Shown here piece after piece: positions 26,134 to 35,345 of a DNA stretch of 64,000 bases. The DNA comes from Streptomyces macrolidinus. Lineage in GTDB: Bacteria > Actinomycetota > Actinomycetes > Streptomycetales > Streptomycetaceae. A program made the position numbers and the translations under genes. Under the pieces are notes generated by a model. The model did not search any database. It was not told the origin of the DNA and saw nothing but the letters and a program-made list of their open reading frames with translations. Position 1 is the first letter of the stretch. The number at the start of each line of letters is the position of its first letter. The DNA is taken from the NCBI RefSeq assembly GCF_023887685.1, contig NZ_JAMWMR010000005.1, forward strand, positions 276,321 through 340,320, read 5' to 3'.

Positions 26134-27645
26134 TCAGCCGCCCGAGAGGACCCTGACCAGATCCTCCGCCGTGCGGCAGCGGTCCAGGAGTTCCTTGACG
26201 TGATTACGCGTTCCGCGAAGCGGTTCCAGGGTGGGGACGCGCTGCAGGGAGTCCCGGCCGGGCAGGTCGAAGATCACCGAGTCCCAGGACGCCGCCGCGA
26301 CGTCGTCCGCGTACTGCTCGAGGCAGCGACCGCGGAAGTAGGCGCGGGTGTCCTCCGGGGGCTTCGTACGGGCCCGCTCGATGGCGTCGTCGGTCAGGAG
26401 GCGCTTCATGCGGCCACGGGCGACCAGGCGGTTGTAGAGGCCCTTCTCGGCGCGTACGTCGGCGTACTGGAGGTCGACGAGGTGCAGCCGGGCGGCGTCC
26501 CAGTCGAGGTTGTCGCGGCGCCGGTAGCCCTCCATGAGTTCTCGTTTGGCGACCCAGTCGAGTTCGCCGGCCAGGCTCATGGGGTCCCGCTCCAGGCGGT
26601 TGAGGGTGTCTTCCCAGCGGGTCAGGACGTCCTTGGTCTGTTCGTCGGCGTCGGCTCCGTAGCGCTCCTCGACGTATTTGCGCGAGAGCTCGTAGTACTC
26701 CATCTGGAGTTGCACGGCGGTGAGTGTCCGGCCGCTGCGGAGGGTGATCAGGTGCTTGAGGCTCGGGTCGTGGGAGACCTGGTGGAGGGTGCGTACGGGC
26801 TGGTCGACGGCGAGGTCGACGGCGATGAAGCCGTCTTCGATCATGGAGAGCACGAGGGCGGTGGTGCCCAGCTTGAGATAGGTCGAGATCTCGGAGAGGT
26901 TGGCGTCGCCGATGATCACATGGAGGCGGCGGTACTTCTCGGCGTCGGCATGGGGCTCGTCGCGGGTGTTGATGATGGGGCGCTTGAGGGTGGTCTCGAG
27001 GCCTACCTCGACCTCGAAGTAGTCGGCGCGCTGGCTGAGCTGGAAGCCGTGTTCGTTTCCGTCCTGGCCGATGCCGACGCGGCCCGCTCCGGCGAAGACG
27101 GGGCGGGAGACGAAGAAGGGGGTGAGGTGGCGCACGATGTCCGAGAAGGGGGTGTCCCGCTTCATCAGGTAGTTCTCGTGCGTGCCGTAGGAGGCGCCCT
27201 TGTTGTCGGTGTTGTTCTTGTAGAGGTGGATGGGCTGGGCGCCGGGGAGCTGGGCGGCTCGTTCGGCGGCCTCGGCCATGATGCGTTCGCCGGCCTTGTC
27301 CCAGAGGACGGCGTCGCGGGGGTTGGTGACTTCGGGGGCGCTGTATTCGGGGTGTGCGTGGTCGACGTAGAGGCGTGCCCCGTTGGTGAGGATGACGTTG
27401 GCGAGGCCGATGTCCTCGTCGGTGAGCTGGCTGGAGTCGGCGGCTTCGCGGGCGAGGTCGAAGCCTCGCGCGTCCCGTAGCGGGTTCTCTTCCTCGAAGT
27501 CCCAGCGGGCCCGGCGGGCCCGGTGCATCGCCGCGGCGTAGGCGTTGACGATCTGGGATGAGGTGAGCATGGCATTGGCGTTGGGGTGGCCGGGGACGGA
27601 GATGCCGTACTCCGTCTCGATGCCCATTACTCGCCGTACGGTCAT
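26134..27645 (-). CDS. dop: Depupylase/Pup deamidase Dop
   Basis: 503 residues from ATG 27645 (AAGGAGGG upstream). The fold is the same as Paf[51 protein letters not shown] and [20 protein letters not shown]. Between the first two motifs it carries an extra stretch of about 45 residues ([20 protein letters not shown] and on), the Dop-specific loop that distinguishes it from PafA. The enzyme hydrolyses the isopeptide bond between Pup and substrates. Because Pup here already ends in Glu, depupylation is its main expected job. A -10-like TAGGCT lies on the minus strand at 27759-27764. Confidence 0.97.
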   Translation of the reverse strand: MTVRRVMGIETEYGISVPGHPNANAMLTSSQIVNAYAAAMHRARRARWDFEEENPLRDARGFDLAREAADSSQLTDEDIGLANVILTNGARLYVDHAHPEYSAPEVTNPRDAVLWDKAGERIMAEAAERAAQLPGAQPIHLYKNNTDNKGASYGTHENYLMKRDTPFSDIVRHLTPFFVSRPVFAGAGRVGIGQDGNEHGFQLSQRADYFEVEVGLETTLKRPIINTRDEPHADAEKYRRLHVIIGDANLSEISTYLKLGTTALVLSMIEDGFIAVDLAVDQPVRTLHQVSHDPSLKHLITLRSGRTLTAVQLQMEYYELSRKYVEERYGADADEQTKDVLTRWEDTLNRLERDPMSLAGELDWVAKRELMEGYRRRDNLDWDAARLHLVDLQYADVRAEKGLYNRLVARGRMKRLLTDDAIERARTKPPEDTRAYFRGRCLEQYADDVAAASWDSVIFDLPGRDSLQRVPTLEPLRGTRNHVKELLDRCRTAEDLVRVLSGG

Positions 27646-27758
27646 GCGGCCCTCCTTGCCAGGCGGCGCCCTTGGTCGGGGCGGCGCTCCGTTACCGCTG
27701 GTGTTCCGGTGCGCGTGCGGTGCCCGTCCCCGCACGGCGCGACGTGGCGGTACGAACG

Positions 27759-27764
27759 AGCCTA
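27759..27764 (-). promoter_or_regulatory. Candidate -10 element of dop
   Basis: TAGGCT on the minus strand, 114 bp before the dop ATG and just inside the arc terminator. No clear -35 element is seen. Confidence 0.3.
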
Positions 27765-27834
27765 GAACGCCTTTGCGGTGGTGGGGAGATCATTTGGTTG
27801 TTTGTCTTGTAGTGATGCGGCCGGAAATGCAGGT

Positions 27835-27867
27835 GGCTGCGGGTGCCCGGTGGGGCCACCCGCAGCC
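27835..27867 (-). terminator. Terminator of arc
   Basis: An 11-bp perfect stem (GGCTGCGGGTG with CACCCGCAGCC) and 11-nt loop lie 10 bp past the arc stop. It separates arc from dop transcription. Confidence 0.8.
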
Positions 27868-27877
27868 GCCCTGTGTT

Positions 27878-29644
27878 TTACAGGTATTGACCGGTGTTTG
27901 CCACCGTGTCGATGGAGCGCCCGGTGTCTGCGCCTTGCTTTCCGGTGATGAGGGTGCGGATGTAGACGATCCGTTCGCCCTTCTTTCCGGAGATGCGGGC
28001 CCAGTCGTCGGGGTTGGTGGTGTTGGGCAGGTCCTCGTTCTCCTTGAACTCGTCCACGCAGGCCTGGAGGATGTGGGAGACCCTGAGGCCCTTTTGGCTG
28101 TGTTCCAGGAAGTCCTTGATCGCCATCTTCTTGGCGCGTCCGACGATGTTCTCGATCATGGCGCCGGAGTTGAAGTCCTTGAAGTAGAGGACTTCCTTGT
28201 CGCCGTTGGCGTAGGTGACTTCGAGGAAGCGGTTCTCGTCGGATTCGGCGTACATCTGTTCCACGGCGGTCTGGATCATGCCGTGGATGGTGGCGGCCTT
28301 GTCTCCTCCGTGTTCGCTGACGTCGTCGGCGTGCAGGGGGAGGTTCTCCGTGAGGTACTTCCCGAAGATGTCCTTGGCCGCTTCGGCGTCCGGACGTTCG
28401 ATCTTGATCTTCACGTCGAGGCGGCCGGGCCGCAGGATGGCGGGGTCGATCATGTCCTCACGGTTGGAGGCACCGATGACCACGACGTTCTGCAGGCCTT
28501 CGACACCGTCGATCTCGGCGAGGAGCTGAGGGACGATGGTGTTCTCGACGTCGGAGCTGACGCCGGAGCCGCGGGTGCGGAAGAGGGATTCCATCTCGTC
28601 GAAGAAGACGATGACGGGGGTTCCCTCGCCGGCCTTCTCGCGGGCGCGCTGGAAGACGAGGCGGATCTGCCGCTCGGTCTCGCCGACGTACTTGTTGAGG
28701 AGCTCGGGGCCCTTGATGTTGAGGAAGAAGCTCTTGCCGGCGGCCTGGCCGGTCACCTCGGCGACCTTCTTGGCCAGGGAGTTGGCGACGGCCTTGGCGA
28801 TGAGTGTCTTGCCGCATCCGGGGGGCCCGTAGAGCAGGACGCCCTTGGGCGGGCGCAGTTCGTGCTCCTTGAACAGGTCGGGGTAGAGGTACGGGAGTTC
28901 GACCGCGTCACGGATGGCTTCGATCTGGCCGGCGAGGCCGCCGATCGCTTCGTAGCCGATGTCGGGTACCTCTTCGAGGACCAGCTCCTCGACTTCGCTC
29001 TTGGGTACGACTTCGTAGACGTAGCCGGAGCGGGTTTCGAGCAGGAGGGCGTCGCCGGGGCGGATGGTGACGTCCAGCAGCGGCTCGGCGAGCCGTACCA
29101 CCCGTTCCTCGTCGGTGTGTCCGAGGACGAGGGCGCGTTCGCCGTCCTCGAGGATCTCCTTGAGGGTGACGATGTCGCCGATGCGCTCGAACTCCATGGC
29201 CTCGACCACGTTGAGCGCTTCGTTGAGCATCACTTCCTGGCCGCGGCGCAGTTCGTCGACCTCTACGCCGGGGCTGACGTTCACCCTGAGCTTGCGGCCT
29301 CCGGTGAAGATGTCGGCCGTGCCGTCCTCGTTCGCCTGGAGGAAGACGCCGAAGCCGGCGGGCGGCTGTGCGAGGCGGTCGACTTCTTCCTTGAGGGCCA
29401 CGATCTGGTCGCGGGCCTCACGGAGTGTGTTGGCGAGTCGTTCGTTCTGGGCGGACACGCCGGCCAGGTTGGTCTGCAGCTCGACGATCCGCTCTTCGAG
29501 AATCCTCGTGTGTCGCGGAGAGTCGGCGAGCTTGCGTCGCAGGACGGCGATCTCCTGCTCAAGGTAGGCGATCTGCCCGGCCGGGTCGTCGGACCCTCGT
29601 CCCGGGCGGATGCCGCGGTTCATGTCGTCGTCGTGGGCTGCCAC
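27878..29644 (-). CDS. arc: Proteasome-associated AAA ATPase Arc (Mpa)
   Basis: 588 residues from GTG 29644, eight bases after AGGAGG. The N-terminal coiled coil (about 20-75; [14 protein letters not shown]) binds Pup. Tandem OB domains follow (about 80-220). A single AAA module has Walker A GPPGCGKT, Walker [10 protein letters not shown] and sensor [10 protein letters not shown], with arginine finger region RPGRLD. The C-terminus is QYL, the HbYX-like tail that docks into the 20S alpha ring. It unfolds pupylated proteins and feeds them to PrcAB. It is divergent from the ferredoxin gene. Confidence 0.97.
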   Translation of the reverse strand: MAAHDDDMNRGIRPGRGSDDPAGQIAYLEQEIAVLRRKLADSPRHTRILEERIVELQTNLAGVSAQNERLANTLREARDQIVALKEEVDRLAQPPAGFGVFLQANEDGTADIFTGGRKLRVNVSPGVEVDELRRGQEVMLNEALNVVEAMEFERIGDIVTLKEILEDGERALVLGHTDEERVVRLAEPLLDVTIRPGDALLLETRSGYVYEVVPKSEVEELVLEEVPDIGYEAIGGLAGQIEAIRDAVELPYLYPDLFKEHELRPPKGVLLYGPPGCGKTLIAKAVANSLAKKVAEVTGQAAGKSFFLNIKGPELLNKYVGETERQIRLVFQRAREKAGEGTPVIVFFDEMESLFRTRGSGVSSDVENTIVPQLLAEIDGVEGLQNVVVIGASNREDMIDPAILRPGRLDVKIKIERPDAEAAKDIFGKYLTENLPLHADDVSEHGGDKAATIHGMIQTAVEQMYAESDENRFLEVTYANGDKEVLYFKDFNSGAMIENIVGRAKKMAIKDFLEHSQKGLRVSHILQACVDEFKENEDLPNTTNPDDWARISGKKGERIVYIRTLITGKQGADTGRSIDTVANTGQYL

Positions 29645-29888
29645 GGTCCTCACCTCCTCTTAGGGGAGCTGGACGCTTCCAGACCCTACCTGGGTGGGTG
29701 GCGATTGAAACCCCTAGATCACAAAGACTGCGGGGTGTGTCCGATCTTCACCCTTGCGCTCTCCCTCACGCCAGGGGAATACCCACCGAACATGATTGGG
29801 AAGCGGCCGAAGGTAGGGTCGGAGTGTTCAACACCCGTCAGAGCTGGCCTGATTCCCGGGCGGCTCCGCGCAGGAATCGGCAGGAGAG

Positions 29889-30194
29889 ATGACCGTGCAG
29901 CAGCAGGCCTCAGTGGACGGCGAGGCGCTGGAGGTCTGGATCGACCAGGATCTGTGTACCGGTGACGGCATCTGTGCCCAGTACGCGCCCGAGGTCTTCG
30001 AGCTGGACATCGACGGCTTGGCGTACGTGAAGGGCCCGGAGGAGGAGCTTCTCCAGGCCAGGGGGGCCACAACGCCCGTACCGCTGCCGCTTCTCACGGA
30101 TGTGGTCGACTCGGCGCGGGAGTGTCCCGGGGAGTGCATTCATGTGCGTCGGGTCGCGGACGGGGTGGAGTTGTACGGTCCCGACGTGGAGTGA
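29889..30194 (+). CDS. 3Fe-4S-type ferredoxin
   Basis: 101 residues from ATG 29889 (CAGGAGAG immediately upstream, very short spacing). Cysteines are placed as in single-cluster actinobacterial ferredoxins: DQDLCTGDGICAQYAPEVF (C-x5-C) and ARECPGECIHV. The second position of the usual 4Fe motif is Gly, so a 3Fe-4S cluster is likely. It would pass electrons to a P450 or similar enzyme, but none is nearby. A Gln/Ala-rich insertion (EELLQARGATTPVPLPL) lengthens the middle. It is divergent from arc. Confidence 0.85.
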   Translation: MTVQQQASVDGEALEVWIDQDLCTGDGICAQYAPEVFELDIDGLAYVKGPEEELLQARGATTPVPLPLLTDVVDSARECPGECIHVRRVADGVELYGPDVE

Positions 30195-30275
30195 TCGTAC
30201 GACCACTGCGCGCCATGTGTGGCTGGATTTGGCGCATCTGGTGTGCGGGGCCGGTGAGGTGGGCGGGACCGGGGG

Positions 30276-30848
30276 TCACACGCTGCGGGCTTCGGAGGGC
30301 GTGGAGCGGATGAACGCGCCGTTGTTCCAATGCCACTTGGCGGGGGTCTTCCGGTCGGGGCAGCAACTCGGTACGTCGGGCGAGGAGTAGCCGACGAGGG
30401 TGGCGGTGACGGCTGCGTCGCGGAGGGCGAAGTCCGTGACCGTGAGGCGGTCCTCGGGGTCGACGAGGGTGGCGACGACGCGAGGCTTCGGGGAGTCGGC
30501 GGCGCGCGTGAGGACGTAGATGCCGTCGGGTGGGCTGCCCATGCCTGCGTCGCAGTGGACGACGGCCACGGTTTCGGGGCGGCCGTCGCCGTCGAGGTCG
30601 CCTGTGGCCTGCTGCTTCACGACGGGCTCGGCGGTGCCGCACTGGAGGGGGAAGTCGGCGTCGGCGGGGTCGGGGGCCGCCGCGGTGGCGGGTGTCTTGG
30701 CCCGGTGGGAGGGCTGGGCGGCGGTGGCCGGGCCGGGCTGGAACAGCGAGGAGAGGGCGATCACGCTGGAGACGGCGGCGGCCGTGATGATCCAGTGGAG
30801 GGGCCGGGTGGTGGCGTGGGCCAGTTCCGGGACAACGGGGTGCTGCAC
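30276..30848 (-). CDS. Secreted or membrane-anchored protein with FG-GAP-like calcium motif
   Basis: 190 residues from GTG 30848 (AGGAGA upstream). One N-terminal hydrophobic segment (LHWIITAAAVSSVIALSSLF, about 18-38) could be an uncleaved anchor or signal. After it come an Ala/Pro linker and a folded domain containing ATGDLDGDGRPETVAVVHCD. This DxDxDG motif is a calcium loop like those of FG-GAP/VCBS repeats. Four cysteines could form two disulfides. No enzyme function is recognisable. It converges on the ferredoxin gene. Confidence 0.75.
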   Translation of the reverse strand: MQHPVVPELAHATTRPLHWIITAAAVSSVIALSSLFQPGPATAAQPSHRAKTPATAAAPDPADADFPLQCGTAEPVVKQQATGDLDGDGRPETVAVVHCDAGMGSPPDGIYVLTRAADSPKPRVVATLVDPEDRLTVTDFALRDAAVTATLVGYSSPDVPSCCPDRKTPAKWHWNNGAFIRSTPSEARSV

Positions 30849-30983
30849 GAGAGAGGTGTCTCCTGTGAGGCTGTGCCGGTGGGGTGTCCCGCATCGTGCC
30901 ACACGTCACAGTGCGGCGGAACGGTGGGGTCCGTGCTGCTGGCGGTGCGTCAGGTGTGATCGCCTGCCGGTGGTTCAACGAGT

Positions 30984-31035
30984 GAGCGCCGTGGCCGAGT
31001 TCCCGGATGTCGGGGGGAACTCGGCCACGGCGCTC
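30984..31035 (-). terminator. Very strong terminator after trmI
   Basis: Perfect 21-bp arms at 30984-31004 and 31015-31035 with a 10-nt loop. It lies 27 bp past the trmI stop and is the longest perfect hairpin in the window. Confidence 0.85.
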
Positions 31036-31061
31036 GTGAGTTGGCGGGGGCGTGGGCCGTG

Positions 31062-31964
31062 TCAGCGGCCGGTGCCCGCGTCGGCGTTGGGGCCGCTGTA
31101 GTCCTCGCCGTAGGCGCCCTTGGCGGGACGGCGGCGGCGCATGGGGGGCTCGACGCCGTCGGCGAGGCGGCGGGCGGTGAGGAGGAAGCCGGTGTGTCCG
31201 ATCATCCGGTGGTCGGGGCGGACGGCGAGGCCTTCGATGTGCCAGTTGCGGATCATCGTCTCCCAGGCGGTCGGCTCGTTGAAGCAGCCGATCTCGCGGA
31301 TGGACTCGACGGTCCGGGCGAGCTGGGTGGTGGTGGCCACGTAGCAGCACAGGATGCCGCCGGGGACGAGCGCCTTGGAGACGGCCTCCAGGCATTCCCA
31401 GGGGGCGAGCATGTCGAGGATGACGCGGTCGACGTCGGTGTCGCTCAGGTTGTCCTGGAGGTCACCGACGGTGAGCTGCCAGGCGGGGTGGGGGCCGCCG
31501 AAGTAGCGCTCGACGTTCGCCTGGGCGATCTCGGCGAAGTCGGCGCGGCGCTCGTAGCTGTGCAGCATGCCCTGGTCGCCGATGGCGCGCAGCAGGAAGC
31601 TGCTGAGCGAGCCGGAGCCGACGCCGGCTTCGACGACGCGTGCGCCGGGGAAGATGTCGGCGAAGGCGAGGATCTGTCCGGCGTCCTTGGGGTAGACGAC
31701 GGCGGCCCCGCGGGGCATGGACAGGACGTAGTCGGGGAGCAGGGGGCGCAGCGCGAGGTAGGCGACGTTCCCGGTGGTGCGGACAACGCTGCCCTCGGGG
31801 GCGCCGATCAGTTCGTCGTGCGGGAAGGAACCCTTGTGGGTGTGGAAGTTCTTTCCTGCTTCGAGCGTGAACGTGTAGTGGCGGCCCTTGGGGTCGGTGA
31901 GCTGTACCTGGTCCCCGACCTTGAAGGGCCCGCGCCTGCGGGCGGCACCGGTCGGTTCGGACAT
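31062..31964 (-). CDS. trmI: tRNA (adenine-58-N1)-methyltransferase TrmI
   Basis: 300 residues from ATG 31964. A small N-terminal beta domain (about 10-70; FKVGDQVQLTDPKGRHYTFT) precedes a Rossmann methyltransferase domain with SAM motif I VVEAGVGSGSLSSFLLR (about 105-122). ILDMLAPWECLE and GGILCCYVATTTQL follow. The active-site region YPKDAGQILAFADIFPG is typical of TrmI. The enzyme methylates A58 in the T-loop of tRNAs as a tetramer. In mycobacteria the homologue also sits near the proteasome genes, as I recall. The C-terminal RRRRPAKGAYGEDYSG tail is basic and disordered. Confidence 0.93.
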   Translation of the reverse strand: MSEPTGAARRRGPFKVGDQVQLTDPKGRHYTFTLEAGKNFHTHKGSFPHDELIGAPEGSVVRTTGNVAYLALRPLLPDYVLSMPRGAAVVYPKDAGQILAFADIFPGARVVEAGVGSGSLSSFLLRAIGDQGMLHSYERRADFAEIAQANVERYFGGPHPAWQLTVGDLQDNLSDTDVDRVILDMLAPWECLEAVSKALVPGGILCCYVATTTQLARTVESIREIGCFNEPTAWETMIRNWHIEGLAVRPDHRMIGHTGFLLTARRLADGVEPPMRRRRPAKGAYGEDYSGPNADAGTGR

Positions 31965-32010
31965 GTGACCAGCCTACCGGCAGTGGAGGGGGCCGTTGAC
32001 CAGTCGGTGG

Positions 32011-33405
32011 TCAGCTCGGGCGGGCCATGGCTTTGACGAAGGCGCGTTCGACGTCGGTGGCGGACAGGACGCCGTAGATCGCGCCGGTCTCCTCGATGAC
32101 GAGGTATTCGGTGGCGGGGGCGGCGCGGAGGGCGTCGAGGAGGTCTTCGCCGGTGAGTTCGGCGGAGAGGCGCATGCCGTCGGTGAGGTCGTGGGCGAGG
32201 CTGCTGACGGCGACCCAGGGGCGGCGGTGTTCGGGTACGCCGACGATGGCGGCTTCGCGGACGAGGGAGAGGGGTTGGCCGTGGGGGTCGACGACGACGA
32301 GGGCGCGGGCGCCGACGTCGTTGGCGCGGCGCAGGGCTTCGGAGAGGGGGGTGTCGGCCTGGACGGGGACGGCGCGGCGGGTGAGGGCGCGGGCGCGCAG
32401 TTCGGGGAGGTGTTCGCGCAGGCGGGCCATGCGCAGGCTGTTTCCGGCGCCGGTCCAGATGATCGCGGCGAGGATGGCGGCGAGCAGGGCGTCGGTGAGG
32501 GTGTCCAGGCCGATGCTGTCGTCGGCGGGGGCGCCGAGGGCGCCGGACTGGGTGAGGAGGGGGAGGCCGACGAGGACGGAGAGGGCGAGGGCGCGGCCGA
32601 TCCAGGCGGCGGCGATGGTGCCGCTCATGGGCTTGCCGGTGATCTTCCAGACGATGGCGCGGAGCATGCGTCCGCCGTCGAGGGGGAGGCCGGGGAGGAG
32701 GTTGAAGGCGGCCACGAAGAGGTTGGAGATCATGAGGCCGGCGAGGAGGACGCCGGGGACGGTGTCCGCGCGGACGGTCTGGTGGGCGAGGTAGAAGAGG
32801 CCGGCGAGGGCGAGGGAGAGGAGGGGGCCGACGAAGGCGAGGACGAATTCTCGTCCGGGGGTTTCGGCTTCCTTCTCGATTTCGGAGGCGCCGCCGAAGA
32901 ACTGGAGTTGGATGCGGCGTACGGGGAGTCGGAAGCGGAGGGCGGCGATGGTGTGGGCGAGTTCGTGGATGAGGACGGAGGCGTAGAAGGCGACGGCGAA
33001 GAAGAGGGAGACGAGGTAGCGGGCGGCGCCGAGTTCGGGGAGTACGCGGTCGAGTTGGCCGCCGAAGATCCAGGTGATGAGGGCGGCGACGAGGAACCAG
33101 CTCGGGGCGACGTAGACGGGTACGCCGAAGGGGCGGCCCATGAGGATGCCGCCGCCGGGTTCTTTGGGGCGCTGCGGGGTGGGGGCGGGGGTGTTCCGGG
33201 GCGCCGAGGGGGTGCGCGTCTCGGCGGTCGGTGTGCTGGCGTCGGTCGGTGTGCTGGCGTCGGTCGGTGACGGTGGGGTGTCGGTGGGTGTCCGCCGCTC
33301 CTCGTGGGCCGCGGGTTCGGCGGTCTGTGCCGCGGGGGCTTCCTCGCGGGCGGTCGCGCCGTTGTTGTCGGGGCGCGGCTGTCCGCTCTCGCCGCTCTCG
33401 TCCAC
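32011..33405 (-). CDS. Site-2 protease family M50 metalloprotease with CBS domains
   Basis: 464 residues from GTG 33405 (GAGGGGA upstream). Residues 1-85 are a disordered Pro/Thr/Asp-rich tail with an internal tandem repeat (TPTDAS). The membrane protease core follows (about 90-310): HELAH with its two zinc-binding His, and LLPGLPLDGG with the third ligand Asp. Two CBS-like domains (about 340-460; VPVQADTPLSEALRRANDVG and TEYLVIEETGAIYGVLSATD) end the protein. Such enzymes cut substrates inside the membrane, often anti-sigma factors; the target here is unknown. It sits 46 bp upstream of trmI. Confidence 0.92.
   Translation of the reverse strand: MDESGESGQPRPDNNGATAREEAPAAQTAEPAAHEERRTPTDTPPSPTDASTPTDASTPTAETRTPSAPRNTPAPTPQRPKEPGGGILMGRPFGVPVYVAPSWFLVAALITWIFGGQLDRVLPELGAARYLVSLFFAVAFYASVLIHELAHTIAALRFRLPVRRIQLQFFGGASEIEKEAETPGREFVLAFVGPLLSLALAGLFYLAHQTVRADTVPGVLLAGLMISNLFVAAFNLLPGLPLDGGRMLRAIVWKITGKPMSGTIAAAWIGRALALSVLVGLPLLTQSGALGAPADDSIGLDTLTDALLAAILAAIIWTGAGNSLRMARLREHLPELRARALTRRAVPVQADTPLSEALRRANDVGARALVVVDPHGQPLSLVREAAIVGVPEHRRPWVAVSSLAHDLTDGMRLSAELTGEDLLDALRAAPATEYLVIEETGAIYGVLSATDVERAFVKAMARPS
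33226..33269. repeat. 18-bp tandem repeat within the M50 protease tail
   Basis: 2.4 copies of GGTCGGTGTGCTGGCGTC. They encode TPTDAS-type repeats in the disordered N-terminal tail, with in-frame unit length. Confidence 0.85.
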
Positions 33406-33573
33406 GCTGTCCCCTCGGTCGAAGCGTCTCCCCGGCCCCGGTGGTACGGGGTGGGAGGGTCCGTGGGTCGATGGTATGCGGCGTTCGTGGTGTGGTCCGC
33501 CCCGGCACCCCTTGTGGTGTGTGCGGCGTCACGCGGGGGTGGGCGCGGCTGGGTCACTGTCGGTGGTGGGCCG

Positions 33574-33579
33574 TAGGCT
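33574..33579 (+). promoter_or_regulatory. -10 element placing a leaderless start at the RecB-like gene
   Basis: TAGGCT ends 8 nt before ATG 33588, so transcription would start on or next to the start codon. No ribosome-binding site is visible, which agrees with a leaderless message. Confidence 0.5.
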
Positions 33580-33587
33580 CTGTGGTC

Positions 33588-34463
33588 ATGGATACCAGTA
33601 CTGACGGCGCTGTGGAGGGGTCTGCTGCGACGGAGAGGGCTGCTGTGGCTGCCGTGCCTCCGGCGTCGTTGTCGCCTTCGCGGGCGAGCGATTTCATGCA
33701 GTGTCCGCTGTTGTACCGGTTCCGGGTGATCGACAGGTTGCCGGAGAAGCCGAGTGAGGCGGCGACGCGGGGCACGTTGGTGCATGCGGTGCTGGAGCGG
33801 CTCTTCGACGCGCCTGCCGGGGAGCGGACGGCGCCGCGGGCCAGGTCGTTGGTGCCGGGTCAGTGGGATCGGTTGCGGGAGAGCAGGCCGGAGGTCGCGG
33901 AGTTGTTCGCGGACGATCCGGGTGGTGAGCGGCTGTCGCGGTGGCTCGGGGAGGCGGAGCGGCTGGTCGAGCGGTGGTTCTCGCTGGAGGATCCGACGCG
34001 TCTGGAGCCGGCGGAGCGCGAGTTGTTCGTCGAGGCGGAGTTGGAGTCGGGGCTGAGGCTGCGGGGGATCATCGATCGTGTCGATATCGCGCCTACGGGT
34101 GAGGTGCGGATCGTGGACTACAAGACGGGGAAGGCGCCGCGGCCGGAGTACGCGGAGGGGGCGCTGTTCCAGATGAAGTTCTACGCGTTGGTGGTGTGGC
34201 GGCTGAAGCGGGTGGTGCCGCGGCGGTTGCAGCTCGTGTATCTCGGCAGTGGTGATGTGCTGACGTACGACCCGGTGGTCGCGGATCTGGAGCGGGTGGA
34301 GCGCAAGCTGCTGGCGTTGTGGGAGGCGATCCGGTCGGCGACGGAGTCGGGTGACTGGCGTCCGCGTCCTACCCGGTTGTGCGGTTGGTGTGATCACCAG
34401 GCGGTCTGCCCGGAGTTCGGGGGTACTCCCCCGCCGTATCCGCTGCCGGTGCGGGCGGTTTAG
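33588..34463 (+). CDS. RecB/AddB-type Fe-S PD-(D/E)XK nuclease
   Basis: 291 residues from ATG 33588. The nuclease core shows ATRGTLVHAVLERLF (motif His), GIIDRVDIAPTGEVRIVDYK, TGKAP and EGALFQMKFYALVVWR, matching the PD-(D/E)XK signature with the QxxxY helix. One Cys near the start (SDFMQCPLLYRF) and three at the end (RLCGWCDHQAVCPEF) match the 4Fe-4S staple of AddB/RecB-family nucleases. It lacks a helicase domain. It likely acts in DNA repair. Third codon positions are mostly G or T, opposite to the LacI gene on the same strand. Confidence 0.9.
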   Translation: MDTSTDGAVEGSAATERAAVAAVPPASLSPSRASDFMQCPLLYRFRVIDRLPEKPSEAATRGTLVHAVLERLFDAPAGERTAPRARSLVPGQWDRLRESRPEVAELFADDPGGERLSRWLGEAERLVERWFSLEDPTRLEPAERELFVEAELESGLRLRGIIDRVDIAPTGEVRIVDYKTGKAPRPEYAEGALFQMKFYALVVWRLKRVVPRRLQLVYLGSGDVLTYDPVVADLERVERKLLALWEAIRSATESGDWRPRPTRLCGWCDHQAVCPEFGGTPPPYPLPVRAV

Positions 34464-34573
34464 GGGCGCGGGTGGACGCGGGTCCGGGCGGGCGCGGGGG
34501 TGTGGGTCAGGGCGCGGGCGTCGGGTGGTGGTGAGCAGGGCAGAATGGGGCCGGACTAGCGAAGGAGACTTAC

Positions 34574-35245
34574 GTGGCCATCCGTGTCCTACTGGTCGAT
34601 GACCAGCCCCTGCTGCGTACGGGCTTCCGGATGATTCTGGAGGCCGAGCAGGACATCGCGGTCGTCGGCGAGGCCGGGGACGGCCTCCAGGCCCTCGATC
34701 AGGTGCGTGTTCTTCAGCCGGATGTGGTGCTGATGGACATTCGTATGCCGCGCATGGACGGGGTGGAGGCGACTCGGCAGATCACCGGTCCCGGGCGGGA
34801 CGGTCCGGCGAAGGTGCTGGTGCTGACGACCTTCGATCTGGACGAGTATGTGGTGGAGGCGTTGCGCGCGGGTGCCAGCGGGTTCCTTCTCAAGGACGCT
34901 CCGGCCCATGAGTTGGTGCAGGCGATCCGGGTGGTCGCGGCGGGTGAGGCGTTGTTGGCGCCGAGTATCACGCGTCGGCTGCTGGACAAGTTCGCGGTGC
35001 ATCTGCCGTCCGGGGAGGAGCCGGTTCCGGACACGCTGCACACGTTGACCGAGCGTGAGGTCGAGGTGTTGAAGCTGGTGGCGCGCGGGTTGTCGAACGC
35101 GGAGATCGCGGCTGATCTGTTCGTCAGTGAGACCACGGTGAAGACGCATGTGGGTCATGTGTTGACGAAGCTGGGGCTGCGGGACCGGGTGCAGGCGGCG
35201 GTGTACGCGTACGAGAGCGGGTTGGTGCGTCCCGGCGCGCAGTAG
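34574..35245 (+). CDS. NarL/FixJ-family response regulator (orphan)
   Basis: 223 residues from GTG 34574 (AAGGAGA upstream). The receiver domain (about 3-120) has acidic pocket VDDQ, phosphoacceptor Asp in LMDIRMPRMDG, the Thr of VLTTFD and Lys of LLKDAP. A LuxR-type HTH lies at about 155-215 (LTEREVEVLKLVARGLSNAE, then LFVSETTVKTHVGHVLTKLG). No sensor kinase lies beside it, so it is an orphan regulator. The gene converges on the solute-binding lipoprotein gene, with a shared strong terminator between. Confidence 0.93.
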   Translation: MAIRVLLVDDQPLLRTGFRMILEAEQDIAVVGEAGDGLQALDQVRVLQPDVVLMDIRMPRMDGVEATRQITGPGRDGPAKVLVLTTFDLDEYVVEALRAGASGFLLKDAPAHELVQAIRVVAAGEALLAPSITRRLLDKFAVHLPSGEEPVPDTLHTLTEREVEVLKLVARGLSNAEIAADLFVSETTVKTHVGHVLTKLGLRDRVQAAVYAYESGLVRPGAQ

Positions 35246-35280
35246 CGAGCGCGCCTCCCAGCAGACCTGATCGGATGTGG

Positions 35281-35334
35281 CGAAGGCCCCCGGGCCGCCT
35301 GGACGCGGTGCGTCCGGGGCTCCGGGGGCCTTCG
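35281..35334. terminator. Bidirectional terminator between response regulator and lipoprotein genes
   Basis: A perfect 13-bp outer stem (CGAAGGCCCCCGG with CCGGGGGCCTTCG) encloses a second stem GGACGC/GCGTCC (35301-35315). Convergent genes end on both sides. Confidence 0.85.
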
Positions 35335-35345
35335 GTTGTGCGGGA

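Larger units (their letters stand above)
16400..34500. other. Strand-composition switch region centred near 25.5 kb
   Basis: By eye the + strand is C- and A-rich from about 16.4 to 24 kb and G- and T-rich from about 26 to 34.5 kb, in genes of either direction. Counted examples: 22861-22920 has 28 C and 13 G; 32641-32700 has 15 C and 28 G. Confidence 0.7.
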
